From: a virus
Direction: 5' to 3' (one strand)
Virus record (IMG/VR): IMGVR_UViG_3300020000_000001
Span: 1 to 48,449 of that record
Length of the DNA: 48,449 nucleotides
Position 1 is the stretch's first letter. Each line of letters starts with the position of its first letter. Under the pieces are notes generated by a model that did no database searches, was not told the DNA's origin, and saw only the letters and a program-made list of their open reading frames with translations. Shown in pieces: positions 31,488 to 40,388 of the stretch. Both the position numbers and the translations under genes were made by a program.

Positions 31488-31523
31488 AAGGGGGTAATTC
31501 ACCCTACTGTGAAAGGACCCCTT
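31488..31523 (-). promoter_or_regulatory. Conserved inverted-repeat element, copy E (minus strand)
   Basis: Read on the minus strand, it begins in the TAA stop of the 31523-31969 gene with AAGGGGTCC, continues TTTCAC ... GTGAA, and closes with ACCCCCTT. GGAGG and the ATG at 31474 follow. It matches plus-strand copy D most closely (AGGGGTCCTTTCAC). Being in the late arm and in transcript orientation, it argues that the element works in RNA or in both arms. Confidence 0.75.
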
Positions 31524-31969
31524 TAGTTGACGGCGGCCGAGAACGGAGTCGCAGGCGCAGCTCCAGACAGTTGGCCTCGAACATGCCAGAAGCCGGCCTG
31601 GACGTCTTCAACCTCCACCCACTCACCGAGGGTGACTGAGCCAGTATTCGTCCGATCGAGGGTGATAGTATCCGAGGCTGCCACTGCGGCGAAGGCAAAG
31701 TTATTCACCGTTCCCAAATCGGAATCGAGACACGCGATAATTCCGCGCATCACATCAATTCCGTTCTGGACCTGAATCTTATGCGACACAGATGTCGCCA
31801 GGACACTCACGCGGAAGAGGAATTTCGCGCCATTCCCTACGCTCTTCGGCAATGTCACGACGCTGCCAGCGAGTGTGTCGAGAAGGATCGTTCTGCCGTA
31901 GTGCTGGGCTTGAAGTTGGAGCGCCGCACCCGCCGGAACGGCCGCCTGTGTTAGCTTCTGTAATCGCAT
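31523..31969 (-). CDS. Small beta-rich head-associated protein
   Basis: A 148-residue protein with AAGGAG before the ATG. The sequence (GRTILLDTLAGSVVTLPKSVGNGAKFLFRVSVLATSVSHKIQVQ) is typical of phage proteins with a beta-sandwich. Its size and place two genes after the capsid protein fit a decoration or head-fibre role. A terminator-like hairpin separates it from the gene before it, and inverted-repeat copy E follows it. Confidence 0.6.
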   Translation of the reverse strand: MRLQKLTQAAVPAGAALQLQAQHYGRTILLDTLAGSVVTLPKSVGNGAKFLFRVSVLATSVSHKIQVQNGIDVMRGIIACLDSDLGTVNNFAFAAVAASDTITLDRTNTGSVTLGEWVEVEDVQAGFWHVRGQLSGAAPATPFSAAVN

Positions 31970-32000
31970 CTTCGTCTCCTTGATGTTTCATTGTTATATG

Positions 32001-32026
32001 GAAAAGGAAGGGGCTTTTGCGCCCCT
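32001..32026 (-). terminator. Probable intrinsic terminator within the head operon
   Basis: On the minus strand, AGGGGC pairs with GCCCCT around the six-base loop GCAAAA (pairs 32021-32026 with 32009-32014). The downstream sequence TCCTTTTC is pyrimidine-rich, with four Ts. It lies between the genes at 32045-32422 and 31523-31969. It could lower transcription after the capsid genes. Strength is uncertain because the T-run is short and interrupted. Confidence 0.5.
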
Positions 32027-32044
32027 CCAAGTATCAGGGAGGCC

Positions 32045-32422
32045 CTACGGCGACGTCTGGGTTCCAGCCGCCGCGAAGCCGACCCATCCAAGAGCCTGCG
32101 TTGTAGACCCCGTACAGATCAGCTCAATTGCCTGCGTCGCAGTACAGACGAGAGCCGCGGTGAACGCGGCGTCGCCGTCCGTTTTGAAGGTGATCGAGCC
32201 ACCACCTCTATTCACAACCGTGAACCGGAGGCCCTGGATGGCAGCCGATGACGTCGGAAGCAAGACGTCAATCGCACCAGCAGGATTGAGGAAGAGAAGA
32301 GGCGGCGAATTCAGCGGCAATGCCCAATTGTCCGCCGGGATATAAGTCGCCGACTCCATCACAAGACCGCGCCCGACACGGATATCCCGCATACGAGCGC
32401 CTTCGATATTAGTTCGACCCAT
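32045..32422 (-). CDS. Small beta-rich head-associated protein
   Basis: A 125-residue protein with AAAGGAGG before the ATG, the strongest ribosome binding site in this arm. LRFTVVNRGGGSITFKTDGDAAFTAALVCTATQAIELICTG is a beta-rich stretch seen in head decoration or fibre-like proteins. It directly follows the major capsid gene, so a decoration protein made in high amount is the likely role. Confidence 0.6.
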   Translation of the reverse strand: MGRTNIEGARMRDIRVGRGLVMESATYIPADNWALPLNSPPLLFLNPAGAIDVLLPTSSAAIQGLRFTVVNRGGGSITFKTDGDAAFTAALVCTATQAIELICTGSTTQALGWVGFAAAGTQTSP

Positions 32423-32439
32423 GAGGTCCTCCTTTAGGC

Positions 32440-32490
32440 CGGTCTCGCGGGATTGCGAGCCGATTAGTCCATTGGATTTTAAACCAACGG
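32440..32490 (-). other. Two stem-loops after the major capsid gene
   Basis: On the minus strand the first hairpin lies a few bases past the capsid stop: CCGTTGG and CCAATGG pair (one mismatch) around TTTAAAAT, positions 32490-32469. The second is CGGCTCGC with GCGAGACCG (one bulged A), positions 32462-32440. Neither is followed by a T-run. They may shield the 3' end of the capsid message from decay or mark a processing site. Confidence 0.5.
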
Positions 32491-32493
32491 TCG

Positions 32494-33723
32494 TTAGGCC
32501 GAGATATTTCCGAGATACGCCATCGTCAGGCCGCCGTAGTCGACTTCCATCGACGCATCGGTCTGCCAGAAGCCCCGACGAACGTCCTCGTCCTTGTTCT
32601 GGACATCATCGGACGCCTTTCCATCAGGACGGCCCTTCTGGGTGACGTATTTGATCGCGTCGAAGTCGAGAATAAAGGCGCTCTTCCGATATAGAGGATG
32701 CCGGGAGAGGAGCGGATGACTCCGCAGCATCACCTTCCCGTTCGGGAGGACGAATTCCTGGAAATCCATCCCGTAGGTGGTGACCTTGTTGTTCACATTG
32801 AACAACACCTCGTTCGCGAAGATCTTCGACAGCTCGATGAGAGCCTGATTGCCCGCGAACACAATCCTCTGATCGCCCGCGCCGGTGTCGAAGTCGAACA
32901 CAGGAGCGATGGCGTCCAAGAAAGACGATGGTGTGACGCTAGCCGGGAAGACCGTTACATTGGTTGAAGGAATGAACGACCGAATGCCGCCCATATACCT
33001 TAGTGGTTTACCGTTTTCGCCCACCGTCTCGCTCGGACGCCCAAACAGCATCGACCACTCGATATCGGAAGAATGCTTGAACATCTTCCGCTTCTTGTCT
33101 TCCGAGTAGTTGTTGTTCGTCCGGGTCTTCGTGTTGTCGGCTGTTCCAGTCAGCTCGTAGGTATCTTTGAAGATCTGGATGAAGTTGTTGTACTTGATCG
33201 GATTACGGCTGACTGCCGGCGGGACGCCGGTGCCTTCCGCGTAGGCCGAAGAGATGACCGTGAGCCACTGATCGTTCGCGATCGACGCCGCAGTGGTTCC
33301 GCCAACACCTCTAGACACAGTAAATATCGTGTCGGACTGGACATCCTGCACACGAACGATTTCGTGGTTGAAGGTGGCGTTGTCAGCGAGAGGCTCAACG
33401 AGGAGGATATCCCCGTTCTTCAAATTCGTTGCAGTTCCCAAATTCGCCCCCAAAGTCGTCGAGGTCGGATCAAGGCTATCCACAACGAAGACCGTGTCAC
33501 CAGCGGCGAGCGCGCCATTGATCTGGAGGCGAATGAGCACGTTGCCCTCAGCCCACCATGCGAACTCCGGGTCGTCGGTCGTCCGCTTTCCTGCCTTCGA
33601 AGACAGGGCGAAGATCGGCGCAGTACCATTCGGATTGAAGCGGAGGATTCCCTCACGGAAATTTTTCGGACGCTCGTCCGTCCCCCAGTCTCCGGTTCCC
33701 CGGAGTCCAGCAATACCAGACAT
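32494..33723 (-). CDS. Major capsid protein, SU10/DUF5309-like
   Basis: A 409-residue protein. FIQIFKDTYELTGTADNTKT, followed by KRKMFKHSSDIEWSMLFGRPSE and YMGGIRSFIPSTN, matches the SU10-type major capsid family (DUF5309), an HK97-fold group. The insertion at about residues 60-150 is beta-rich (GDTVFVVDSLDPTST) and could be a surface domain. The order scaffold, then capsid, then small decoration-like proteins agrees. A perfect hairpin just upstream of the ATG may stabilise this abundant message. Confidence 0.85.
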   Translation of the reverse strand: MSGIAGLRGTGDWGTDERPKNFREGILRFNPNGTAPIFALSSKAGKRTTDDPEFAWWAEGNVLIRLQINGALAAGDTVFVVDSLDPTSTTLGANLGTATNLKNGDILLVEPLADNATFNHEIVRVQDVQSDTIFTVSRGVGGTTAASIANDQWLTVISSAYAEGTGVPPAVSRNPIKYNNFIQIFKDTYELTGTADNTKTRTNNNYSEDKKRKMFKHSSDIEWSMLFGRPSETVGENGKPLRYMGGIRSFIPSTNVTVFPASVTPSSFLDAIAPVFDFDTGAGDQRIVFAGNQALIELSKIFANEVLFNVNNKVTTYGMDFQEFVLPNGKVMLRSHPLLSRHPLYRKSAFILDFDAIKYVTQKGRPDGKASDDVQNKDEDVRRGFWQTDASMEVDYGGLTMAYLGNISA

Positions 33724-33738
33724 CTTTTTAACTCCCCA

Positions 33739-33755
33739 AGGACGCGGAGCGTCCT
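33739..33755 (-). promoter_or_regulatory. Stem-loop in the leader of the capsid gene
   Basis: AGGACGC and GCGTCCT form a seven-base perfect stem around a three-base loop, followed by GGGGAG and the capsid ATG about 15 bases later. It lies between the scaffold and capsid genes. Without a T-run it is more likely a 5' mRNA stabiliser or processing site than a terminator. Confidence 0.55.
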
Positions 33756-33769
33756 AAGACCGACTTAGA

Positions 33770-34852
33770 TCACTGGCCAGCGAACATCGCTTCCCAGGGC
33801 TCCAACTCGGGTGCTTGACCATTTGCCGCTGGTCCCGGAACAGCCGGGACGAAGGGCGATTGCGGAGGAGGCCTGACACTAGCTGCGGGAGGACTTCCAG
33901 CTGCCGGATGCACTTGTGGCTGGGCAGTTCCGCCAGCGACAGGAGCAGGAGTTCCGGTGAACGGAATCTTTGCAGCCATCATAACGAGAGGACCGAGAAG
34001 ATTGATCATCTCTTCCTTCGACACATTCGGATTCATCTGTCGAAACGCCACACCATACCTATTCACGATATCCCGATGCTGGGCCTTATTGAGCTGAGGC
34101 CACGCGGCGTAGAAAGAGTCCTCGTTCGTAGTCGCACGCTTAGTATCTTCAAGCCCACGCTGAATCATCGTAGGGATCAGTTTACTAAGCTGCATCAGCA
34201 TGTTCGCATTCGTCTTTACGAAAGTTCGTGCGCAAAGCCGTTGAACTGTGCCAACTGTGTCAGTCTCGAGTGCCTGGACTTCCTCTGGAGTGAGCGCGAA
34301 CATAGTCGCGGCCACATGGTCAATGGTCGCTTGCTCATTCGATAGAATACCCTGAGCAAGAACCGCGGGGTCATACAGGTCGAGGGCAGGACTTTGACCT
34401 GAGGCGGGGGGAGTCGCCGCCGGGGGTTGACCTCCGTCTCCTGGTGCCGCCGGCTGAACGACTGGAGGCTGTGCTGCTGCCGGAGCCGCTGGGGCTGGAA
34501 CAACAGGCGCAGCCGCCGGCGGAACACCGACAGCGGGAGCTACAACCGGGGGAGCAGGCTCAGACCCCGGAAACACTGGATCGGCCGAAGGGCCGTCGAA
34601 GATGGATTGGAAATCCAAACTCGCATCGCCGGGAGACGCATCTTCGCGCGTCGTCGAACCAGCGTTGGACGGATCGGGAGGAGGCTGCGGGCCTCCTGGA
34701 GCAATGGTAGGGGCCGCCGATGCAGGCGAGGCAGATGGCGGGGAGGAAGATCCGGTTGACCCGGAGCCCGTGGCGCCACCAGCCGGTGCTCCAGCAGCCC
34801 CCTCATTGGGTGGCGAGAAGACAGCGCGATTGAAAACGGAAAACCTATTCAT
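33770..34852 (-). CDS. Probable scaffolding protein
   Basis: A 360-residue protein between portal and capsid genes, the standard place for a scaffold. About 160 N-terminal residues are Pro/Ala/Gly-rich and disordered, with acidic patches (TTREDASPGDASLDFQSIFDG). The centre is helical (LAQGILSNEQATIDHVAATMFALTPEEVQALE ... MLMQLSKLIPTMIQRGLEDTKRA). The end is again proline-rich and closes with PWEAMFAGQ. This fits internal scaffolds that guide capsid assembly and then leave. Confidence 0.7.
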   Translation of the reverse strand: MNRFSVFNRAVFSPPNEGAAGAPAGGATGSGSTGSSSPPSASPASAAPTIAPGGPQPPPDPSNAGSTTREDASPGDASLDFQSIFDGPSADPVFPGSEPAPPVVAPAVGVPPAAAPVVPAPAAPAAAQPPVVQPAAPGDGGQPPAATPPASGQSPALDLYDPAVLAQGILSNEQATIDHVAATMFALTPEEVQALETDTVGTVQRLCARTFVKTNANMLMQLSKLIPTMIQRGLEDTKRATTNEDSFYAAWPQLNKAQHRDIVNRYGVAFRQMNPNVSKEEMINLLGPLVMMAAKIPFTGTPAPVAGGTAQPQVHPAAGSPPAASVRPPPQSPFVPAVPGPAANGQAPELEPWEAMFAGQ

Positions 34853-35160
34853 TGTTCATCTTCCTCGGTCTTGCGCAGCTCTTCAGCCACGGCTATGGTA
34901 ACAGAAGGCAGGTCTCTGGCTACAACCAATCCAGAAAGGGCGCCCTTTTTGTACTCCTGAGCAATCATCCCATCAATCGAACCACTTGGCGACAATATCT
35001 CATCTGCTCTTATCTGCATCTGGGCTTCGAGAAGCCCCTGATACACAAGCCAGCCAGGATGCTTAATTAGCATACGAAGCAGGTCGCCGCGCTCCTTATC
35101 AACCGCATCGGCCTTGCGGGCGGCCTTCCGCATTTCCTCCTGAATCTTATCAAGTGGCAT
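34849..35160 (-). CDS. Small helical protein after the portal
   Basis: A 103-residue protein from the ATG at 35160, preceded by GGGGACGAG and overlapping the portal stop by 11 bases; longer frames upstream lie inside the portal gene. It is charged and helical at first (LDKIQEEMRKAARKADAVDKERGDLLRML) with LVYQGLLEAQMQIRADEIL and a KKGALSGLVVARD segment. Similar small proteins often follow the portal gene in podoviruses. Function unknown; perhaps a portal or scaffold helper. Confidence 0.6.
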   Translation of the reverse strand: MPLDKIQEEMRKAARKADAVDKERGDLLRMLIKHPGWLVYQGLLEAQMQIRADEILSPSGSIDGMIAQEYKKGALSGLVVARDLPSVTIAVAEELRKTEEDEQ

Positions 35161-37108
35161 ATTCGCTCGTCCCCGCTGCTTCGCCTCCAAGTTGAGGCAG
35201 ACCCGCATCGTTAGAAGCCGACATTCCAGGGCTCGCCATGCCGCCGGACCCACCGGGCGCTGGTAACATCGGGATAGAGCCGGGGGCAGGCTCCTGACCA
35301 GGCTGCAAGACTTGGACCTTGAACTGATTTATATTCTTCAGCCCGCCAAGCTGCGCTGTCCAGGCGAATATCCGCCCCCAATCGTATGACATCGCGACTT
35401 GTGGAGGCATCCTCATTATACCAGCCAAGACCTCTTTCCATAAATTCGCCTGTGCCATTCGATCGATGGGCAGAGTTCCATCGACAGGGATAAGATCAAA
35501 GAACCCGACAATATCCTCGGGAGAGACGTTCATAAAGTTGGCGCCGGCCTCAGTAGCGAACGACCCGACACGACGCAGCTTCGCCTGCGCGCTATACATT
35601 TGTTGACTAGTCTGGACTAGCTTCTGACTATGAGGGGCGAACCCCATTCCAGACATATATTCGGAGATTGTCTTGAGACGATTAATGCCAAAAGCTGTGG
35701 TAGTTCGGACTTCCGTAGCTGTCTTCCTCTGGTTTCCTCCCATAGACCCCATGATTTGATCGTTGATTCCGATCGTTCGCTCGCCAATCGCGAACATCGC
35801 TTGGAAGTCGGCCATATGAGCCTGAGTAACATCTCGGACCTCAACCTGCTTAAACATCTGATTGAGGTCAGTTCCATAGGCCTCAGGACGAAGACGCCAC
35901 AGAAAACCAGGACCCGTATTTTGGACATCCTTGATAACGAGCTTCGACGGGTCGACAATAAACTGGTTGTTGAGGGATTGACGGACGTTATAAAAGTGGG
36001 AGTTAAGCAGCCAGTCAACGGTGTTTTGGATGGGGTCCATGATTTCGAGAATGCCACGCGAGTAGAGCCCATAACCTTCTACCTCATTCTCCATAATGTC
36101 GAAGGGGAACTGACAATGCCACATACCAAGCGGCGTGGCGCCGCAAATGAGGGAGAGGTCCTCGGTTATCGTAAAGCACCAAATCTGCGGATAATTCGTC
36201 TGTCCCACGCCCCATTCTTTCGGGACGAGATTGACATAGACTTCATAGAAAACGCCTCCCGCAGGATGCTTTACTTTATCATCAACAGCAATATCCTCAT
36301 TCATCAAGGGTCGTTGGAGGATGGAGGAGCCTTCGCTAGACCCACCAACACTGCCCGTCCGATCCGCGATATGGCCCGCAATTTTGTCAATGTTGATAAA
36401 GTAACCAGCCCGTTGTCGTTCGAGGATTTGGTTCCAGCCGAGCCTCTTACGAATACCAAGGAACTCACCACTCTGAAACCTCTTGACTGGTACCCGTGGA
36501 TCGGGAAAGAAGTCCCACGGGGATACATTATAAACACAGTTCCCTTCATATCCCGGAATCTCCTGCGTGACCTGATACACACCCATCTGGCCAGTATTCG
36601 GGTCTTGCATTTCGACTAGCTGGCCGAAGTTAAGTATCTTCTTCTCCCAGTAGCTTCCAATAACGCCGATCCCATACTTCCCCGTATCGTAGAGCCAGAT
36701 ATAATACGGGACAACGAACTGACCCACCTCATACTGATATCCAATCAGCGCCTCGACCGCTTGGACCTGCTGCTCGCCTTCGCCATGTCGCCCGTTGAAC
36801 TGATGAACGGGCGAGCGACTAAAAAACACCGATGTCCAATAGGTATGCGCAGACATGAGAAGAGCGTAGCTGTATGGAACCTGGATCGTTGTGTACGAGG
36901 GGACGCCAGAGAGATCACGACGGTTAGTCCGGATGGCATCCGCCTCACTCGGCTTGATGTAGGCGAGGGTTGTTTCTTCGGCATCCTGCCACTTAAAATG
37001 TTGGAGCTGTTGACCCCGCTTTGCGAGCGCAATTCGGGTCTGGAGCATCGAGACCAGCTTCTTATGAAGCGGACTTTCTTGCGGGATATTAAGTGAGCGA
37101 GCTGGCAT
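35150..37108 (-). CDS. Portal protein
   Basis: A 652-residue protein directly after the terminase large subunit, overlapping it by one base. PYSYALLMSAHTYWTSVFFSRSP, then QVQAVEALIGYQYEVGQF and YDTGKYGIGVIGSYWEKK, fit the podovirus portal pattern. Later PVDGTLPIDRMAQANLWKEVLAGIMRM matches its crown region. The Gln/Gly/Pro-rich C-terminus (MLPAPGGSGGMASPGMS) is disordered. Twelve copies would form the DNA channel and motor dock. A long plus-strand reading frame inside it is a shadow of its codon use. Confidence 0.85.
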   Translation of the reverse strand: MPARSLNIPQESPLHKKLVSMLQTRIALAKRGQQLQHFKWQDAEETTLAYIKPSEADAIRTNRRDLSGVPSYTTIQVPYSYALLMSAHTYWTSVFFSRSPVHQFNGRHGEGEQQVQAVEALIGYQYEVGQFVVPYYIWLYDTGKYGIGVIGSYWEKKILNFGQLVEMQDPNTGQMGVYQVTQEIPGYEGNCVYNVSPWDFFPDPRVPVKRFQSGEFLGIRKRLGWNQILERQRAGYFINIDKIAGHIADRTGSVGGSSEGSSILQRPLMNEDIAVDDKVKHPAGGVFYEVYVNLVPKEWGVGQTNYPQIWCFTITEDLSLICGATPLGMWHCQFPFDIMENEVEGYGLYSRGILEIMDPIQNTVDWLLNSHFYNVRQSLNNQFIVDPSKLVIKDVQNTGPGFLWRLRPEAYGTDLNQMFKQVEVRDVTQAHMADFQAMFAIGERTIGINDQIMGSMGGNQRKTATEVRTTTAFGINRLKTISEYMSGMGFAPHSQKLVQTSQQMYSAQAKLRRVGSFATEAGANFMNVSPEDIVGFFDLIPVDGTLPIDRMAQANLWKEVLAGIMRMPPQVAMSYDWGRIFAWTAQLGGLKNINQFKVQVLQPGQEPAPGSIPMLPAPGGSGGMASPGMSASNDAGLPQLGGEAAGTSEYAT

Positions 37109-38667
37109 TATGGAGCCCTTCCTGCTGTGATGTATCCGCCGAAGTCCTCCACATCGTCTGAATCGAGCTCGCCACTCGCGCTCAGACGGTCGAGATAAGG
37201 GTTCGCCAAATCTGCAAGGGCAATCGACGATGCATCGAGGTCGTCGTCGTTCCCCTGATACGTGGGTCCATATTCGTTATATTGTGAGATAAATGCGTCG
37301 TTTTCCTCCCCGACAACAAGTAACCCCTCGGGACCCAGGGTGCCGATTGTAGACATAATTCGCGCGAACTTTTTCTGCTTTGTGACGAACGGGATAACTT
37401 GGAAATAAGTACCACGCCGCTTCATCTCCTGCTCGAGCATCCACTTTAGAACCCTCTGGTAAGCAATAGCCTCAACAACTATTCTAGCAACACGCCATTC
37501 ACGCGCCAGAGATAAAGCAGTAGTAACAGACCAATTAGGCTCATGGCCCCGATTGCGACGATAATCCAAAAGCTCGTATCGTCCTTGGTGCCGCCCCCAG
37601 ACATACTGAGCCTCCCAATCCTTCGTCTGCATAGCCCGCGCTATTTGCGCTTCACTTGGCGGCGGGACGGGGTCGATCCCCAGAACTGCATAGCACCCGC
37701 GCGGCTTCTCATAATCTCTGATATTAAGCCACGTAGTGCGGAAAGAGGATGTCTCCTTCGAGATGAGACGACATTCCATTTCACGCGCAAATATCGAAAG
37801 CTTATTTCTCCTGACCGCCGCCTTCTTATCAGCACGAAGTTCCTCTGTCGTGAAACGATCAGGCCATGAACTGATCTGGTCGTCCACACCTGAATCGAGT
37901 GTCTCTTTCGTCCAACAAGGGAAGACGACACTGTGCCATTGATCGTCGTTAAGACACTGCTGGCTAATATCCTCTTCGTGCTGGGGTGTGATGGCCATGG
38001 CAAGCTTGGCATTCGGTTCATCCGTTATTGGGGCGAGACTGTTCTTGACCGCCCCGAGGATGAGATTAGATGTCTTTTCCCTCTGAGCTAGGGTAGCCGC
38101 CGTCTCGTCCGTTTGCGGGTCATCGATGATGATGAGGTCAGGTCGATAGTCGTCGAAATTAATTCCACGCAGAGAGCCAGTAATTCCGGCTCCAAGGACG
38201 TTAACGGTATGGCCAAATGTCTTATGAACAATCTCGATTTGACTCTCTTCCCATTTCCTCCCTTTCTCGAGTCGGAAAGTATCTCGCCAGAGATGATTAC
38301 GCTCGATTCGATTCTTGAGCCAGGAGACAGAACGGAACGCATCGGCCTCACTTACCCCGATATAGAGGATGGTCCGAGAAATTCCATATGAAATCCTCTT
38401 CGCGGCGAAGGTCCGGAGGGTAGTTGTCTTCCGGCCGCCGCGGAATATTTCGAGCATAACAAGCCGCTTCCTCGGGTTCTCGAGCGGCTCCCACATCTCC
38501 TTCGCCCAGACGGGGCTTTTCTGCCGGAAGGTGCCAGGAAAAAAGACCTTTCCAAAAAGCTCTGAATCGACCGCGCATAGTTTGACTAGCTCCGCTAGAT
38601 CAATAGATTGCGGGGTATCGGTCTCAAGGCTGTCGGCGGGTAGAGCTAGATCTTCTTCTTCCGCCAC
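37108..38667 (-). CDS. terL: Terminase large subunit
   Basis: A 519-residue packaging motor protein. The ATPase A-site is FRGGRKTT (residues 75-82), a variant in which glycine-arginine-lysine replaces the usual GK pair. Walker B is DLIIIDDPQTDE (D182, D183). The RNase H-like nuclease half begins at GIDPVPP (about residue 335) and closes with DDDLDASSIAL (about 480). It cuts the concatemer and pumps DNA into the head. It overlaps the nuclease-like gene upstream by 22 bases. Confidence 0.92.
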   Translation of the reverse strand: MAEEEDLALPADSLETDTPQSIDLAELVKLCAVDSELFGKVFFPGTFRQKSPVWAKEMWEPLENPRKRLVMLEIFRGGRKTTTLRTFAAKRISYGISRTILYIGVSEADAFRSVSWLKNRIERNHLWRDTFRLEKGRKWEESQIEIVHKTFGHTVNVLGAGITGSLRGINFDDYRPDLIIIDDPQTDETAATLAQREKTSNLILGAVKNSLAPITDEPNAKLAMAITPQHEEDISQQCLNDDQWHSVVFPCWTKETLDSGVDDQISSWPDRFTTEELRADKKAAVRRNKLSIFAREMECRLISKETSSFRTTWLNIRDYEKPRGCYAVLGIDPVPPPSEAQIARAMQTKDWEAQYVWGRHQGRYELLDYRRNRGHEPNWSVTTALSLAREWRVARIVVEAIAYQRVLKWMLEQEMKRRGTYFQVIPFVTKQKKFARIMSTIGTLGPEGLLVVGEENDAFISQYNEYGPTYQGNDDDLDASSIALADLANPYLDRLSASGELDSDDVEDFGGYITAGRAP

Positions 38668-39245
38668 TTAAAGACCCCCCATTGAGGCGGATGACCATCG
38701 GGATCATCGCTTAGAATGTGCGTTTGTTGGACGTAGGCGAGTAAGTCCTCGATCATTACGACTTCACACGGAAACGGCATCTGTGGGTCGTAGGTCTTAA
38801 CTATCTCGACGCAGAAGACCGGCTTCTGATATATAGCACTCAGGACCGGCTTGTATAACTTCTCGCATTGCCACCACGTTTCGGGCATGTGTTGGCTTTT
38901 GACTTCGAGGAGAAATACCAGCTCAGGCAAGACAATAAAGGCGTCAGGAATAATAGTACGATAACCATTGTCGTCAGAGAAATGTATGCAATGCTGAATA
39001 TGAACAGGCCGATGCATGTGGCCCAGACCATCGTGCAGCCACTCGTAAACCTGCCACTCATATCGTATACCGTTCGCTCTTGCGGCCGACATACTAGGAT
39101 GAATCTGCGTCTGCGTTCGCGCCGCCCCGATTGAGATATTACGTGGGAAACCGACGAGAGGCTTAAAGCGAAGCGGCGGCGGGACATCGACTAGGGGGTT
39201 GGAGTTTCCCTTGTCACTAAGTGGAGATATTGAGGGGAGCACCAT
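38646..39245 (-). CDS. Small PD-(D/E)XK nuclease-like protein between terminase genes
   Basis: A 199-residue protein with GAGGTAAGAG before the ATG. The nuclease core is visible: E63 in YEWQVYEWL, P100-D101 in TIIPDAF, then E114-V-K116 in LLEVKSQH with Q118. This is the arrangement of Vsr/HJC-like small nucleases. It lies between the terminase subunit genes, so it may trim or nick DNA during packaging, or resolve branched DNA before packaging. The exact substrate cannot be read from sequence. Confidence 0.75.
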   Translation of the reverse strand: MVLPSISPLSDKGNSNPLVDVPPPLRFKPLVGFPRNISIGAARTQTQIHPSMSAARANGIRYEWQVYEWLHDGLGHMHRPVHIQHCIHFSDDNGYRTIIPDAFIVLPELVFLLEVKSQHMPETWWQCEKLYKPVLSAIYQKPVFCVEIVKTYDPQMPFPCEVVMIEDLLAYVQQTHILSDDPDGHPPQWGVFKWRKKKI

Positions 39246-39333
39246 CTCTTACCTCTTACCGTCACACACTGTTCCCGCCGCCTTCTCCGGCAACCCCGAG
39301 GTGCCGAAGCTAGTAACCCACTCCCGTCAACTC

Positions 39334-39573
39334 CTAGGGCTGAACGGGAGGGGCTGGTGTTGGCGTCGGCGCTGCCGGGGTATTCTCCTGCACAGCGGCG
39401 GCGAGGGAGGTGGTGTTGGCCTGGATGTCGTCGGCGAGAGCCTGGAGTGCCGCCGGGTCTTCAGCCTTGATCGCTTCGTCGAGGCGTTGGTGCAAAGATT
39501 CGAGCAAGGTCTTCGCTGAGGTAATCACCGCCGTCTGCTCCGCCACCCGATTGCGGATGTCTTGGATGTCCAT
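39334..39573 (-). CDS. Small helical protein overlapping the terminase small subunit
   Basis: A 79-residue protein. TTGGAG seven bases before the ATG at 39573 selects this start; longer in-frame starts lie in the terminase gene. DIQDIRNRVAEQTAVITSAKTLLESLHQRL, then ALQALADDIQANTTSLAAAVQENTPA, is a pattern found in many phages as a short helical protein of unknown function. Its last ten residues are proline-rich. It overlaps the terminase small subunit end by 113 bases in another frame. Confidence 0.65.
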   Translation of the reverse strand: MDIQDIRNRVAEQTAVITSAKTLLESLHQRLDEAIKAEDPAALQALADDIQANTTSLAAAVQENTPAAPTPTPAPPVQP

Positions 39574-40330
39574 GAACATCTCCAATATCGTTGTTTGAAG
39601 GTGAAGTAGCTTGTGGAGAAGGGCTACCATTTGTAGAACTGCCTGGAGACCCCGTCCCCACTTCCACGGCAGTAAGCTCGAGAAGGTCGAGCTGTTCCGG
39701 CTGATTAGTTGGAGCTTTGCTCCGAGCTGGGAGTTGAGCTTCTCCGAATGGCGGAGGAGAGAGAGAAGGTTGATGTTGGATAAGTCCATCGTAGACTTCA
39801 GCCCTCTTTCCCTCTGCAATACGGAGAGCATTCCGCGCTTCCTCTAATGCCGTCGCGCTGACGCCTTGAACAACAACGGTCTGCGTTCGGGCATCGTTGT
39901 TCACTGTCACCTCGACAGCGGGGGAGGTTTTAGGTGTATAGCCGAGGCGATCGAGAGCGGAGTTCATGGTCGAGGTCGCGAGGGCGAGGGGGACTTGATC
40001 CTTCTTCTTCTCGAACTGCTCAATGACGGAGTCGAGGGAGAGCTCGGCGACCTTCGTCAGCTTATTGAGTAGGGTGAAGTCGTGTGTCCGCCGCCATTCG
40101 TCTTTCCGCTGGGCGAGGTATTCGTTGAACATATCCGTGTTGACGATCATCGAGATCGTGTTCGGGGCCTTACCTAGCTCCTTTGCGATATCGTTATTCG
40201 ACGCGGCGGGGGCGCGGATCAGGATGTCAGCGATCGCGGAGTACCAACGGTTCCACCTCCCTTCGTAGGGATTCTTCTGCACTGCCATTTGGCGGCGCGT
40301 GACGTGGGATCGGGCGGGTTCAAGGGGCAT
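39461..40330 (-). CDS. terS: Terminase small subunit
   Basis: A 289-residue protein. GGAG about nine bases before the ATG at 40330 favours this start over those at 40357 and 40288. NNDIAKELGKAPNTISMIVNTDMFNEYL (about 45-72) is a helix-turn-helix, the DNA-recognition part of small terminases. A helical oligomerisation region follows (LLNKLTKVAELSLDSVIEQFEKKKDQVP). The last 90 residues are Pro/Ser/Gly-rich, disordered and share DNA with the next gene. It is the first late gene on the minus strand and would select phage DNA for packaging. Confidence 0.8.
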   Translation of the reverse strand: MPLEPARSHVTRRQMAVQKNPYEGRWNRWYSAIADILIRAPAASNNDIAKELGKAPNTISMIVNTDMFNEYLAQRKDEWRRTHDFTLLNKLTKVAELSLDSVIEQFEKKKDQVPLALATSTMNSALDRLGYTPKTSPAVEVTVNNDARTQTVVVQGVSATALEEARNALRIAEGKRAEVYDGLIQHQPSLSPPPFGEAQLPARSKAPTNQPEQLDLLELTAVEVGTGSPGSSTNGSPSPQATSPSNNDIGDVHGHPRHPQSGGGADGGDYLSEDLARIFAPTPRRSDQG

Positions 40331-40388
40331 TTTCTGGCTCCAAAACGGATATAACATGGGAGGGAGGGTGGCGTAAGGGGATAGCGAT

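Noticed and set aside
35630-36619. Long plus-strand frame (329 codons) within the portal gene
   Set aside because: Opposite strand of a well-supported portal gene, no ribosome binding site, no neighbours on that strand; explained by codon bias.
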